From Streptomyces sp. NBC_01235 (GTDB lineage Bacteria > Actinomycetota > Actinomycetes > Streptomycetales > Streptomycetaceae), in contig NZ_CP108513.1 of NCBI RefSeq assembly GCF_035989285.1, forward strand, positions 2,294,001 through 2,358,000: DNA of 64,000 nt, given 5' to 3'. Positions 17,435-25,143 of this stretch are shown in pieces (position 1 is the stretch's first letter; every line of letters begins with the position of its first letter). Under the pieces are notes generated by a model. It saw nothing but the letters and a program-made list of their open reading frames with translations, was not told the DNA's origin and did no database searches. A program made the translations under genes and the position numbers.

Positions 17435-18643
17435 GTGAACGAGTTCGTCATCGTCGGTGCGAAGGTGTTCGACGGCGAGAAGAACCTGGGCCAGGTCGAC
17501 GTGCACGTCGCCGACGGCGTCATCGTCTCGGTGAGCGGGCCGCGTGTCACCGGGGTGGAAGTCGTCGACGCCACCGGCGCAACCCTGCTGCCGGGCCTGA
17601 TCGACGCACACACCCACACAGACGCCGCGATGCTGCGCCAGGCGCTGACCTTCGGCGTCACCACCGAACTCGACATGGGCTCGGTCCCCGCCACCATGAT
17701 TCCGCTGCGCGCCGAGGTCGAGGCCGACCGGACTTTCGCGGACGTGCGGAGCGCCTCTTTTTCGCTCACCCACCTCGACGGCCACCCTCATCAGTTCCGG
17801 AAGGGCCTGGGCGATCCGGTCTGGCCGACAGCGACCACCGTGGCGGAAGCGGCCGGGTTCGTCGAGGATCGGATCAGCGAGGGCGCCGACTACATCAAGC
17901 TGATAGCCGAGAGTGGTGAGGCGTTCGACTTCCAGTTGCCGCACGTACCACTGGAGATTCACGCCGCCGTGATCGCCGAGGCGCACGCTCGCGGGAAGAT
18001 GGTGATGGCCCACGCCATGACGCTGCACGAGACCGAGCAGATGGTCGACGCCGGCGTCGACGGCCTCGCCCATCTGTTCGCCGACACGGCCCACACCCCG
18101 GAGATCGTCGACCGCATCGCAAGCGCGAACGTGTTCGTGGTGCCGACGCTGACTCCCCTTGCCTCCATCGTCGGGTTGTCGCACAGCACGGACCTGGCGC
18201 AAGATCCCCGCGTTGCGGGAAAACTTGCGCCGGAATTGCGGGCGCACCTCTCCGACACGTTCGGCGGCTTGCCCGCCTCGCACTTCGACATGGCACTGGC
18301 CACGATCGCAGCCCTGCGCCAGGCCGGGGTCGACGTGATCGCAGGCACCGACGCCGCGGCTCTGGCCGTGCGCGGCGTGACCCACGGAGCAAGTCTGCAC
18401 GGCGAGCTGCAACTGCTCGTACAGGCCGGTTTCAGCCCCACCGAAGCCCTGCGCTCGGCGACTTCACTGACAGCACGACGCTTCGGCCTCCACGATCGGG
18501 GCCGCGTCGAGCAAGGCCTGCGGGCAGATCTCGTCCTGGTCGACGGTGATCCCACCACGACCATCAACGACAGCCTGTCGATTCGCGAGGTCTGGCGACA
18601 GGGCACCCGCCTCTCGTCCGCATCCACGCTCGGCTCCCGGTGA
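17435..18643 (+). CDS. Amidohydrolase-family metal-dependent hydrolase
   Basis: 402 residues. PGLIDAHTHTD carries the HxH motif, FIKL-like region YIKLIAESG a possible Lys ligand, MAHAMT and DGLAHLF the downstream His ligands, and VIAGTDAA the catalytic Asp. The C-terminal return of the beta-sandwich (GLRADLVLVDGDPTTTI) is complete. GAGGAG lies before GTG 17435. It ends 24 bases before the right insertion-sequence end, so it is the last gene of the cassette. The group includes imidazolonepropionase- and prolidase-like enzymes. The substrate is unknown. Confidence 0.8.
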   Translation: MNEFVIVGAKVFDGEKNLGQVDVHVADGVIVSVSGPRVTGVEVVDATGATLLPGLIDAHTHTDAAMLRQALTFGVTTELDMGSVPATMIPLRAEVEADRTFADVRSASFSLTHLDGHPHQFRKGLGDPVWPTATTVAEAAGFVEDRISEGADYIKLIAESGEAFDFQLPHVPLEIHAAVIAEAHARGKMVMAHAMTLHETEQMVDAGVDGLAHLFADTAHTPEIVDRIASANVFVVPTLTPLASIVGLSHSTDLAQDPRVAGKLAPELRAHLSDTFGGLPASHFDMALATIAALRQAGVDVIAGTDAAALAVRGVTHGASLHGELQLLVQAGFSPTEALRSATSLTARRFGLHDRGRVEQGLRADLVLVDGDPTTTINDSLSIREVWRQGTRLSSASTLGSR

Positions 18644-18666
18644 ACCCGCCAGGAGCGACAAGGGCG

Positions 18667-18800
18667 CAGGGCCCTGGCGTCTGCCCTGGTCGTCAGGTTT
18701 GATCAGGTGATGCCGTAGAGAGTGAGGACGTGTGGGCGTTCGGTGTGGGCTCGGCGTCCGGCGGCGGTGTTGACGTATCCGGCGAGCTTGAGAGCGCTGC
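18667..18800 (-). mobile_element. Right-hand inverted remnant of the same insertion sequence
   Basis: The sequence starts with CAGGGCCCTGGCG (18667-18679), identical to the reverse complement of the left copy's 3' end. About 100 bases continue as a close inverted match to 14589-14687. On the minus strand it encodes SALKLAGYVNTAAGRRAHT and ends LTLYGIT. The rest of the element is lost. With the left copy it brackets a cargo of 3979 bases (14688-18666). Confidence 0.75.
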
Positions 18801-18858
18801 GGATCTCAGCCCGGTCCGTGCGACCGACTCCGACAGGTCCTGTACCCGAAGAACACCC

Positions 18859-18896
18859 CTTCCCTGATGCTGGAACTCGCTCAAGAATCAGGGAAG
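18859..18896 (-). terminator. Terminator of the PL11 lyase gene
   Basis: CTTCCCTGAT (18859-18868) pairs with ATCAGGGAAG (18887-18896) over ten bases with an 18-base loop, just beyond the end of the minus-strand lyase gene at 18910. Confidence 0.6.
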
Positions 18897-18909
18897 TCGG
18901 CCGTCCAGC

Positions 18910-20814
18910 TCAGTGGCTGTTCGGCGGCGCGACGGTGGGGCGGGGTGGCGTGGGCATGTTGCCGCCGATGAAGAAGCTGGGGTGCGGGGGCTGGTTGTAG
19001 GCAGTGTTCTGCCAGGCCAGGGCCGTGCGGTACTGGGTGTCGTGGAGGAGGGTCGTGATCCGCGTATTGGTCTGGTACGGCGTGGAGTAGATCCGCAGGG
19101 CCGTGTTGTTGGACGTCGGCCAGATGACCTCCTCGCGCCAGTCGCCGAGGATGTCGCCGGACAAGGACGGCGTCGACTTGGTGCCGTTGTTGGAGTGGAC
19201 CCCGGAGCCGGTGAGCAGGCGGGTGTCGCCGGAGGTGCCGTACTTGTCGATGTGGGTACCGTCGAGGAGTTCGCGCGTGGTGTCGCCGTCCCACCACGCC
19301 AGGAAGTTGCTCGACCCGGGCTTACGGCTGGCGACCACCGCGCCCTTGGGGTTGCGGACGCCACTCACGAGCGACGACCACGACTCGGCGCCCGCGCTGC
19401 CGGACCAGATGTCACCGGACACGCCCCGGCCGTTGTCACCGCCGGCCGGGGTGGACCAGAGGATCTGGCCGGTCCTCGCGTCCGCCATCCAGGAGGACGG
19501 CTTGGAGCTGTCCTCGTCGACCTTGAACTCCTCCAGACCCGGCCGGGACGGGTCGAGGTCGCCCACGTGCATCGCGTCCCCGTGGCCGTTCCGCGTCGTC
19601 CACAGGCCGTTGCCGTTGTCGTCGACGGCCATCGCGCCGTAGACGACCTCGTCCTTGCCGTCCCCGTCCACGTCCGCGACCGACAACTGGTGGTTGCCCT
19701 GGCCGGCGTAGCCGCTGTTGGCGTTGGAGTCGAAGGTCCACCGGCGGGTGAACTGCCCGTTCCGCCAGTCCCAGGCCGCGATCACCGCGCGGGTGTAATA
19801 GCCACGAGCCATGATCAGCGAAGGTCGGGAACCGTCCAGGTAGGCCGTGCCCGCCAGGAACCGGTCCACGCGGTTGCCGTAGGAGTCCCCCCAGGACGAC
19901 ACCGTGCCCCGGGCTGGGACGTAGTCGACGGACTGCATCGCCTTGCCCGTCTGCCCGTTGAACATCGTCAGGTACTCGGGGCCGGACAGCACGTAGCCCG
20001 AGGAGTTGCGGTGATCGGCCGAGGAACTGCCTGTGACCGCGCCGGTTCCGTCCTTCGTTCCGTCGGCGGTCTTCATGGCGACCTCGGCCTTGCCGTCGCC
20101 GTCGTAGTCGTACACCTGGAACTGCGTGTAGTGCGCGCCGGAGCGGATGTTGCGGCCCAGGTCGATCCGCCACAGGCGAGTGCCGTCGAGCTTGACGCCG
20201 TCGACGATCGTGTTGCCCGTGTAGCCGGACTGGGAGTTGTCCTTGGCGTTCGTCGGCTGCCACTTCAGAACGATGTCCAGGGCACCGTCGCCGTCGAGGT
20301 CGCCGACGGAGGCATCGTTGGCCTCGTAGGTGTACGGCGAGTTGCCCGGTGAAGTGCCCCCGGGCGGCGGAGAGATCGGCACGTCCTTGTACCCGGTGCG
20401 GAACTGGAGCGCGTGTTCGGACGGCGCCTGCTCGATGCCGTTCACCACCGCGCGCACCGTGTAGTCGGCCGAGTCCGGGGCGCCGGCGTCCACGTAGTTC
20501 GTCGAGGTGGTCAGGGGCGAGGAGTTGAGTCTGGTGCCGCCACGGTAGACGTTGAAGGCCACGTCGTTCGGGTCAGTGGCCAGCCACCGCCACGAGACCA
20601 GGTTCCCGCTGCCGGTGTGGACGCTGGTCAGGCCCCGATCGAGGCGTTCCACCTGCCGCGCGGTCGCGGCGTGCGCGGTCTGTGGCAGTCCGGTGAGTGC
20701 GGCGAGGGACAGTGCGGTGGCGGCCGTCAAGCCGCCGAACAGCCGTTTGCTCGACCGGCGTTGGTATCGCCATGGAGGCGATGCGGTGCGCGGATGCCGG
20801 TGCGGGTCGGCCAC
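18910..20814 (-). CDS. Secreted PL11 rhamnogalacturonan endolyase
   Basis: 634 residues from GTG 20814, which has GGAGG five bases upstream. The open frame reaches 20931, but that would include the operator and promoter. A Tat-like signal (YQRRSSKRLFGGLTAATALS, cleavage near TAHA-A) is followed by a fibronectin-III-like segment. The PL11 propeller then shows repeated calcium-type loops (VGDLDGDGALDIVLKW, YDYDGDGKAEVAMKTADG, VADVDGDGKDEVVYGAM) and HTKY-like LLDGTHIDKYG. It cleaves the rhamnose-galacturonate backbone of rhamnogalacturonan I outside the cell by beta-elimination. The CebR-like box just past its promoter suggests repression without inducer. Confidence 0.92.
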   Translation of the reverse strand: MADPHRHPRTASPPWRYQRRSSKRLFGGLTAATALSLAALTGLPQTAHAATARQVERLDRGLTSVHTGSGNLVSWRWLATDPNDVAFNVYRGGTRLNSSPLTTSTNYVDAGAPDSADYTVRAVVNGIEQAPSEHALQFRTGYKDVPISPPPGGTSPGNSPYTYEANDASVGDLDGDGALDIVLKWQPTNAKDNSQSGYTGNTIVDGVKLDGTRLWRIDLGRNIRSGAHYTQFQVYDYDGDGKAEVAMKTADGTKDGTGAVTGSSSADHRNSSGYVLSGPEYLTMFNGQTGKAMQSVDYVPARGTVSSWGDSYGNRVDRFLAGTAYLDGSRPSLIMARGYYTRAVIAAWDWRNGQFTRRWTFDSNANSGYAGQGNHQLSVADVDGDGKDEVVYGAMAVDDNGNGLWTTRNGHGDAMHVGDLDPSRPGLEEFKVDEDSSKPSSWMADARTGQILWSTPAGGDNGRGVSGDIWSGSAGAESWSSLVSGVRNPKGAVVASRKPGSSNFLAWWDGDTTRELLDGTHIDKYGTSGDTRLLTGSGVHSNNGTKSTPSLSGDILGDWREEVIWPTSNNTALRIYSTPYQTNTRITTLLHDTQYRTALAWQNTAYNQPPHPSFFIGGNMPTPPRPTVAPPNSH

Positions 20815-20875
20815 GATGACCTCCGATGTGTGGGGGTGGTGCGAAGATCGCGGAGACAGCGCTCCGACCACAGCG

Positions 20876-20927
20876 TGGGAACGCTCCCATTCGCTGCGAG
20901 GGTAGAAATTCGCTGATAGCCCGTCAA
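20876..20927 (-). promoter_or_regulatory. PL11 promoter with CebR-like operator
   Basis: On the minus strand TTGACG (20927-20922) and TACCCT (20904-20899) are separated by 17 bases. TGGGAACGCTCCCA read on the plus strand occupies 20876-20889, overlapping the expected transcription start. The 14-mer is identical to that at 10425-10438 and one base off the published CebR consensus. Confidence 0.65.
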
Positions 20928-21136
20928 GCATGCTGTTGGCTTTTCCTGTTCGAGCGTGTTCGAGCGCGAGCCGACGAGATGCCCGTGCGCAGCCTCGTCC
21001 CCGTCGCTACCTTCCTCCTGAAAGAGCACTTGAACTGGTATGACTCCCGTCGTTTCAGACAGCTCACACAGCCGAGGCACGGCGAGCACCCGCCCACAGG
21101 ATCGCACTGCTTCTTCCATGGATTGGTGAGCAACGG

Positions 21137-21162
21137 TTGACAGCTTCGTGCCCGATCGAGAA
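21137..21162 (+). repeat. Promoter-like block shared with 10379-10404
   Basis: Both blocks begin TTGACAG and contain GCCCGATCG followed by GAA. They agree at most positions over 26 bases. Here the -10 position is weak. It may be a duplicated promoter segment or a binding site for a common activator. Confidence 0.35.
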
Positions 21163-21222
21163 GCTGCGTGATGCACCTCCGGTTCGTTGTGATGCGATTG
21201 CGCACTTCCGTCGCAACAGCTC

Positions 21223-21236
21223 TGTGATCGTTCACA
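21223..21236 (+). promoter_or_regulatory. LacI-family operator of the importer type upstream of the GH53 gene
   Basis: TGTGATCGTTCACA shares the core GTGATCGTTCAC with the two operators at 3058-3105. It lies 260 bases before the GH53 gene that begins the secreted-enzyme series. The repressor at 1959-2993 probably also controls these genes. Confidence 0.65.
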
Positions 21237-21495
21237 GGTCCGATCTGGAGGAGCGGCCCTGGCATGCCAAGGCCGCCCTCTTCGACATGTGCCACTCGTC
21301 AGCACTCCTGCCTTGGATGTCGCCGCACCGAGGGAGGCAGCATCGGCCGGATCGCACGCGGCTACACCAACTCCTGCGGCTTGAGCGTCAGTTGTCCCCC
21401 TCACTCGCCTTGCCTCCGAGAGTCCCTTTCTCGCTGACCCGCTCTCCGCCGACCGCGACGTCTCACCCACGGCCGACGGAAGGAAAGGACCGACC

Positions 21496-22554
21496 ATGTC
21501 CCCGCAACCCCCCACACCAGTTGCCGGGCGCCTCAGCCGGCGAACCCTGCTCAGGGCCACCACCGCGACCGCCGGGGCGATCGCCACCGCCGTCGCGTTC
21601 GCCGAACTCGACACGCCTGCCGAGGCCGCGGCGAGCTTCGTCAAGGGCGTCGACATCAGCTGGGCACCTCAGATGGAGGCGCGCGGCTATTCCTGGAAGA
21701 ACGCCGGCGGGCAGACCCAGGACCTGCCGACGATCCTCAAGGGGTACGGCATCACCGCCGTACGCCTGCGCACCTTCGTCAACCCGTCCAACGACCCGGC
21801 CAACGGGCACTGCAGCATCAATGAGGTGGCCGCCTTCGCCAAGCGGGTCAAGGCCGCCGGGATGTCGATCATGCTCGACTACATGTTCGGCGACACCTGG
21901 AACTCCGTCGGCGTGCAGAACCCGCCCGCGGCCTGGCGGAGCATGAGCTACAGCCAGATGCGTACCGCGATGGGCACGTACGTGAACCAGACCATGACGG
22001 TCATGAGGAACAACGACGTGCTGCCCACCTGGGTGCAGATCGGCAACGAGATCAACAGCGGGATCTGCCGCCCGGTCGGCAGCGTCTCCAACGGGGCGCA
22101 GATGACGGGGCTGCTCAATGCCGCATACGACCAGGTCAAGGCGGTGTCACCGAACTCGACCGTGTGTATCCACCTGGCCCAGCCGCAGAAGTACGACGCG
22201 ATGACGACGTTCTTCAGCCGCTTCGCGGCAAGCGGCGGCAAGTGGGACATGTCGGTGTTCTCGTCCTACGGCAGCGCCGACCTCGCGGCCGGGATCGTGA
22301 CGAACATGAAGAAGATCTCCGACGCCTACGGCAAACCGTTCCTGCAGAGCGAGTTCGGCGGTCGGGTGGACCGCGCCTCCTCCACCCAGGCCTCGCTGGT
22401 CGCCTACATCAAGGCCCTCAAAGCCAACGGCGGGCAGGGCATCTTCTACTGGGAGCCGGAGTGCATGTCCCCGTTCACGGGCTACAACATGGGCGCCTGG
22501 GACTCCTCCAGCAAGCGGCCTACCGCCGTCATGAACGGCTTCACCCAGGCCTGA
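21496..22554 (+). CDS. Secreted GH53 endo-beta-1,4-galactanase
   Basis: 352 residues. A Tat signal (LSRRTLLRATTATAGAIA) ends near AEAAA. The GH53 barrel starts FVKGVDISWAPQMEARG. Acid/base Glu185 is in VQIGNEINSG and nucleophile Glu286 in LQSEFGGR. GIFYWEPECM near the end is typical for the family. It hydrolyses the galactan side chains of rhamnogalacturonan I outside the cell. GGAAAGGA precedes the ATG. It heads a closely spaced series of secreted enzymes and has the importer-type operator upstream. Confidence 0.9.
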   Translation: MSPQPPTPVAGRLSRRTLLRATTATAGAIATAVAFAELDTPAEAAASFVKGVDISWAPQMEARGYSWKNAGGQTQDLPTILKGYGITAVRLRTFVNPSNDPANGHCSINEVAAFAKRVKAAGMSIMLDYMFGDTWNSVGVQNPPAAWRSMSYSQMRTAMGTYVNQTMTVMRNNDVLPTWVQIGNEINSGICRPVGSVSNGAQMTGLLNAAYDQVKAVSPNSTVCIHLAQPQKYDAMTTFFSRFAASGGKWDMSVFSSYGSADLAAGIVTNMKKISDAYGKPFLQSEFGGRVDRASSTQASLVAYIKALKANGGQGIFYWEPECMSPFTGYNMGAWDSSSKRPTAVMNGFTQA

Positions 22555-22608
22555 GCAACGGGCCATGGACCTCAACCCGGGCAACTCTCCGGCCAAGGAC
22601 TGGGATTG

Positions 22609-23694
22609 GTGATTGTAATGAGCATGACATTACGCCTCGAAGGGCACGGGGTCAGGCTGGGAGCAGTGGGTCTGCTGACCCTTGCGACGTTGGTCGGCAC
22701 CGGTGCGGCGCATGCGGATGCCGCCACGCGGGCACTGCCGGCCGGTTGTTCCGGCACCGCGCCGATCAAGTGTCACTACGCGGTCTCACCCGGCAACTAC
22801 GACGTGACGGTCTCCATCGGTGGTGCCCCTGCCGCCGAGACCGACATGTGGGTGGAGGCCCGGCGCCTGACGCTTCCGGCGACGAAGACGGCGGCCGGTG
22901 CCGCCGCCACGTACTCCTTCACGGTCAACGTGCGACAGCCGGAGGGGCAGCCCACCGGCCAGGGCGGCACCGGAAACCCCGGTCTGGACATCCGGTTCTC
23001 GGGGACCAACCCGCAGGTCTCGGCCGTCTCGGTGAAACCGGCGACCCAGCCGCTGGTCGCCTACCTGGCCGGCGACTCGACCGTGTGCGACCAGCCCGTG
23101 GCCCCGTACACGGGCTGGGGCCAGATGATCACGCCGGCGGTGGGCCCCGGAGCGTCCGTCGCCAACTACGCAGACTCGGGGGAGAGTTCGGGCAGCTTCC
23201 TGAGGAACTCGGCGCTCTTCCCGGCGCTGCTGCCGAAGGTCAAGGCAAACGACGCGGTGTTCATCCAGTTCGGGCACAACGACAAGCAGACCAGCGCGTC
23301 GGCCTTCCGGAGCAATCTCACCTCCATGATCACGCAGGTCCGTGCGAAGGGCGGTGTCCCCGTCCTGGTGACGCCGCCGGTCCGCCGGCTGTTCGACGGC
23401 AACCGGCTCACGTCAACGGCCCTGCACGTCAACGGCGTCGGCGTGAACCTGCCCGCCGAGATGCGCTCGGTCGGGACGGCCCAGAGCGTTCCGGTGATCG
23501 ATCTGACCGCCAAGAGCAAGGCGCTCGTCGAGTCCCTCGGCCCGTCTGCCTCCGCGCAGCTCTTCCTGCGCTCCTCCGTCGACGGTGTCACGGACAACAC
23601 CCACTTCTCGCAGTACGGGGCGAGCCAGATGGGCGGGCTGGTGCTCCAGAGCATCCGCGAGCAGCGCCTGCCCCTGGCCGCGTACCTGCGCTGA
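22609..23694 (+). CDS. Secreted rhamnogalacturonan acetylesterase (CE12-like), first copy
   Basis: 361 residues if GTG 22609 is used, nine bases after AAGGA; ATG 22618 and 22624 are alternatives. After the signal peptide (cleavage near AHA-DA) comes a beta domain (YAVSPGNYDVTVSIGG, NPGLDIRFSG). An SGNH fold follows with AGDSTV (Ser), FGHNDKQ (Asn) and DNTHFSQYG (Asp and His). It should remove acetyl groups from the rhamnogalacturonan backbone so that PL11 can act. A rare TTA leucine codon lies at 22630-22632, in the signal-peptide region, suggesting dependence on the bldA tRNA. Confidence 0.88.
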   Translation: MIVMSMTLRLEGHGVRLGAVGLLTLATLVGTGAAHADAATRALPAGCSGTAPIKCHYAVSPGNYDVTVSIGGAPAAETDMWVEARRLTLPATKTAAGAAATYSFTVNVRQPEGQPTGQGGTGNPGLDIRFSGTNPQVSAVSVKPATQPLVAYLAGDSTVCDQPVAPYTGWGQMITPAVGPGASVANYADSGESSGSFLRNSALFPALLPKVKANDAVFIQFGHNDKQTSASAFRSNLTSMITQVRAKGGVPVLVTPPVRRLFDGNRLTSTALHVNGVGVNLPAEMRSVGTAQSVPVIDLTAKSKALVESLGPSASAQLFLRSSVDGVTDNTHFSQYGASQMGGLVLQSIREQRLPLAAYLR

Positions 23695-23729
23695 CCGAAC
23701 GCCCGGCGCCAGTCCCAAGGAGGGACCCG

Positions 23730-24614
23730 TTGAGGAACTTACGGATTCTCATCACGACCGCGCTGATGATCGCCTTGTCGAGCGTCGGTGTCAGCGCCGC
23801 ATCCGCGGCGGACCCCGTCGCCACGAACTGCACCAGCGCCTCCCATGCCCAGGCCCAGGCGGCCCCGGCCCCAGCCGCACGGACGGTCGCCGCACCGGTC
23901 ACCGTGTGGCTGGCCGGCGACTCCACCATGGCCAACCCGAGTTCCGGCCGTTGTCCGGTCGGCTGGGGCAGCCAGTTCGACGCTCTGTTCAACAGTGACG
24001 TGACCGTCAAGAACCAGGCCGTGGGCGGCCGGAGCATCCAGACCTGGCTGTACGAGGGGAACGTGAGCAGCACCAAGGGCTCGGACGGTGAGTGCCGCCT
24101 CACGTCCACCACGTACTCGTCCCGCTGGCAGGCGATGCTGAACTCGACCACCGGAATGAAGGCCGGTGACTACCTGTTCATCCAGTTCGGCATCAACGAC
24201 TCCTCCTCGACCTGCCCCCGGCACGTCGGCCCGGCCCGGTACCAACAGCTGATGACCATGATGGCGCAGGCCGCCCTGGCCCGGGGCGCACACCCGGTGC
24301 TGCTCACCCCGGTGGCCGCCATCACCTGCTCCGGCGGCACGGCGACCAAGAACCGCGGCTTCGTCAACGAGACCTTCGCCGCCGGATCCGCCACCAGGGC
24401 GCCCGTCATCGACCTGCAGACGCTCAGTGTCTCGCTCTACAACAGTCTGCACTTCTGCCCGAACAACGGCGACTACTCAGGCAGCGGTCCCCTGGGCACC
24501 TTCTTCTGCAACGACCACACCCACTTCGACACCTACGGCGCCCAGCGCGTCGCAGGGCTCGTCGCCGGAGACGTGCGCCGCCAGAACCTCCCGCTCGCCG
24601 CGTATCTCAAGTAG
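23730..24614 (+). CDS. Secreted rhamnogalacturonan acetylesterase-like SGNH protein, second copy
   Basis: 294 residues from TTG 23730, chosen because AAGGAGGG lies five bases upstream. A Sec signal (ILITTALMIALSSVGVSAAS) precedes the SGNH fold: LAGDSTMANP (Ser), QAVGGRS (Gly), FGINDSS (Asn), and CNDHTHFDTYG (Asp and His). Cys residues around LHFCPNN and FFCNDH may pair. It follows the first CE12-like gene by 35 bases and shares the ending LPLAAYL. TTA at 23739-23741, the fourth codon, makes expression likely bldA-dependent. Confidence 0.85.
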   Translation: MRNLRILITTALMIALSSVGVSAASAADPVATNCTSASHAQAQAAPAPAARTVAAPVTVWLAGDSTMANPSSGRCPVGWGSQFDALFNSDVTVKNQAVGGRSIQTWLYEGNVSSTKGSDGECRLTSTTYSSRWQAMLNSTTGMKAGDYLFIQFGINDSSSTCPRHVGPARYQQLMTMMAQAALARGAHPVLLTPVAAITCSGGTATKNRGFVNETFAAGSATRAPVIDLQTLSVSLYNSLHFCPNNGDYSGSGPLGTFFCNDHTHFDTYGAQRVAGLVAGDVRRQNLPLAAYLK

Positions 24615-24819
24615 CACGCGGCGGTGGGCGCGAACCGAGGCCGGTCGGTTCACGGGTGGCCTCAACGACGGCGGTGCCGCAGACCGAGGACGCAGTCGTC
24701 CCTACCCGACGGTGGCGTGCGGAAGCGGCTTGGCTCCGACCGGGCCGCGGCGTGCGACGAAGGCGGAGGCGGAGGGTACGACCGGCGAAGCGGCCTCCTC
24801 CTCGGCACGCCCACCCGCA

Positions 24820-25026
24820 CAACCTGTGTCCACTGATCGTGATGACCGACACGGGCAAGGTGACACTGCAGGTGGCCTTGCAGCAGCTGAACGGCGTCTA
24901 CACCAACGACAAGTCGATGGTGTAGACGCCGGAGCGCTCATGTCGGTGATCCCGCTGATCGGGATCTTCCTGCTCGGCTCGCGCCACTTCATCGCCAACC
25001 TGGCCGCCGGCGCCATGAAGTTCTGA
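24820..25026 (+). pseudogene. C-terminal remnant of a sugar ABC permease (MalG/AraQ type)
   Basis: Two frames together give the classic end of such a permease: TLQVALQQLNGVYTNDKS in one frame, then after a frameshift near 24922, GALMSVIPLIGIFLLGSRHF and the terminal FIANLAAGAMKF. No upstream part of the gene remains. It shows that an importer gene once stood inside the secreted-enzyme series and was lost. The rest of 24615-25143 has no supported gene. Confidence 0.7.
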
Positions 25027-25143
25027 AGCAGCACGCGCGTGGTCCCACTTTCGAAAAGCAGCTCTCGCACCTGCGCTGAGTTCTTCTGGCAGGCACGAGT
25101 CCTGCGGCCGCACGGGAAATCACCTGACTCGGGAGATGACGCT

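Larger units (their letters stand above)
20815..21495. other. Divergent intergenic region between the PL11 and GH53 genes
   Basis: No coding sequence is supported. It contains the PL11 promoter and CebR-like operator (20876-20927), a TTGACA block resembling that at 10379, and an operator of the importer type at 21223-21236. Confidence 0.55.

Noticed and set aside
22164..23729. Open frame running through the first CE12-like gene into the second
   Set aside because: The upstream part is an out-of-frame shadow; the second esterase starts at TTG 23730 after AAGGAGGG.
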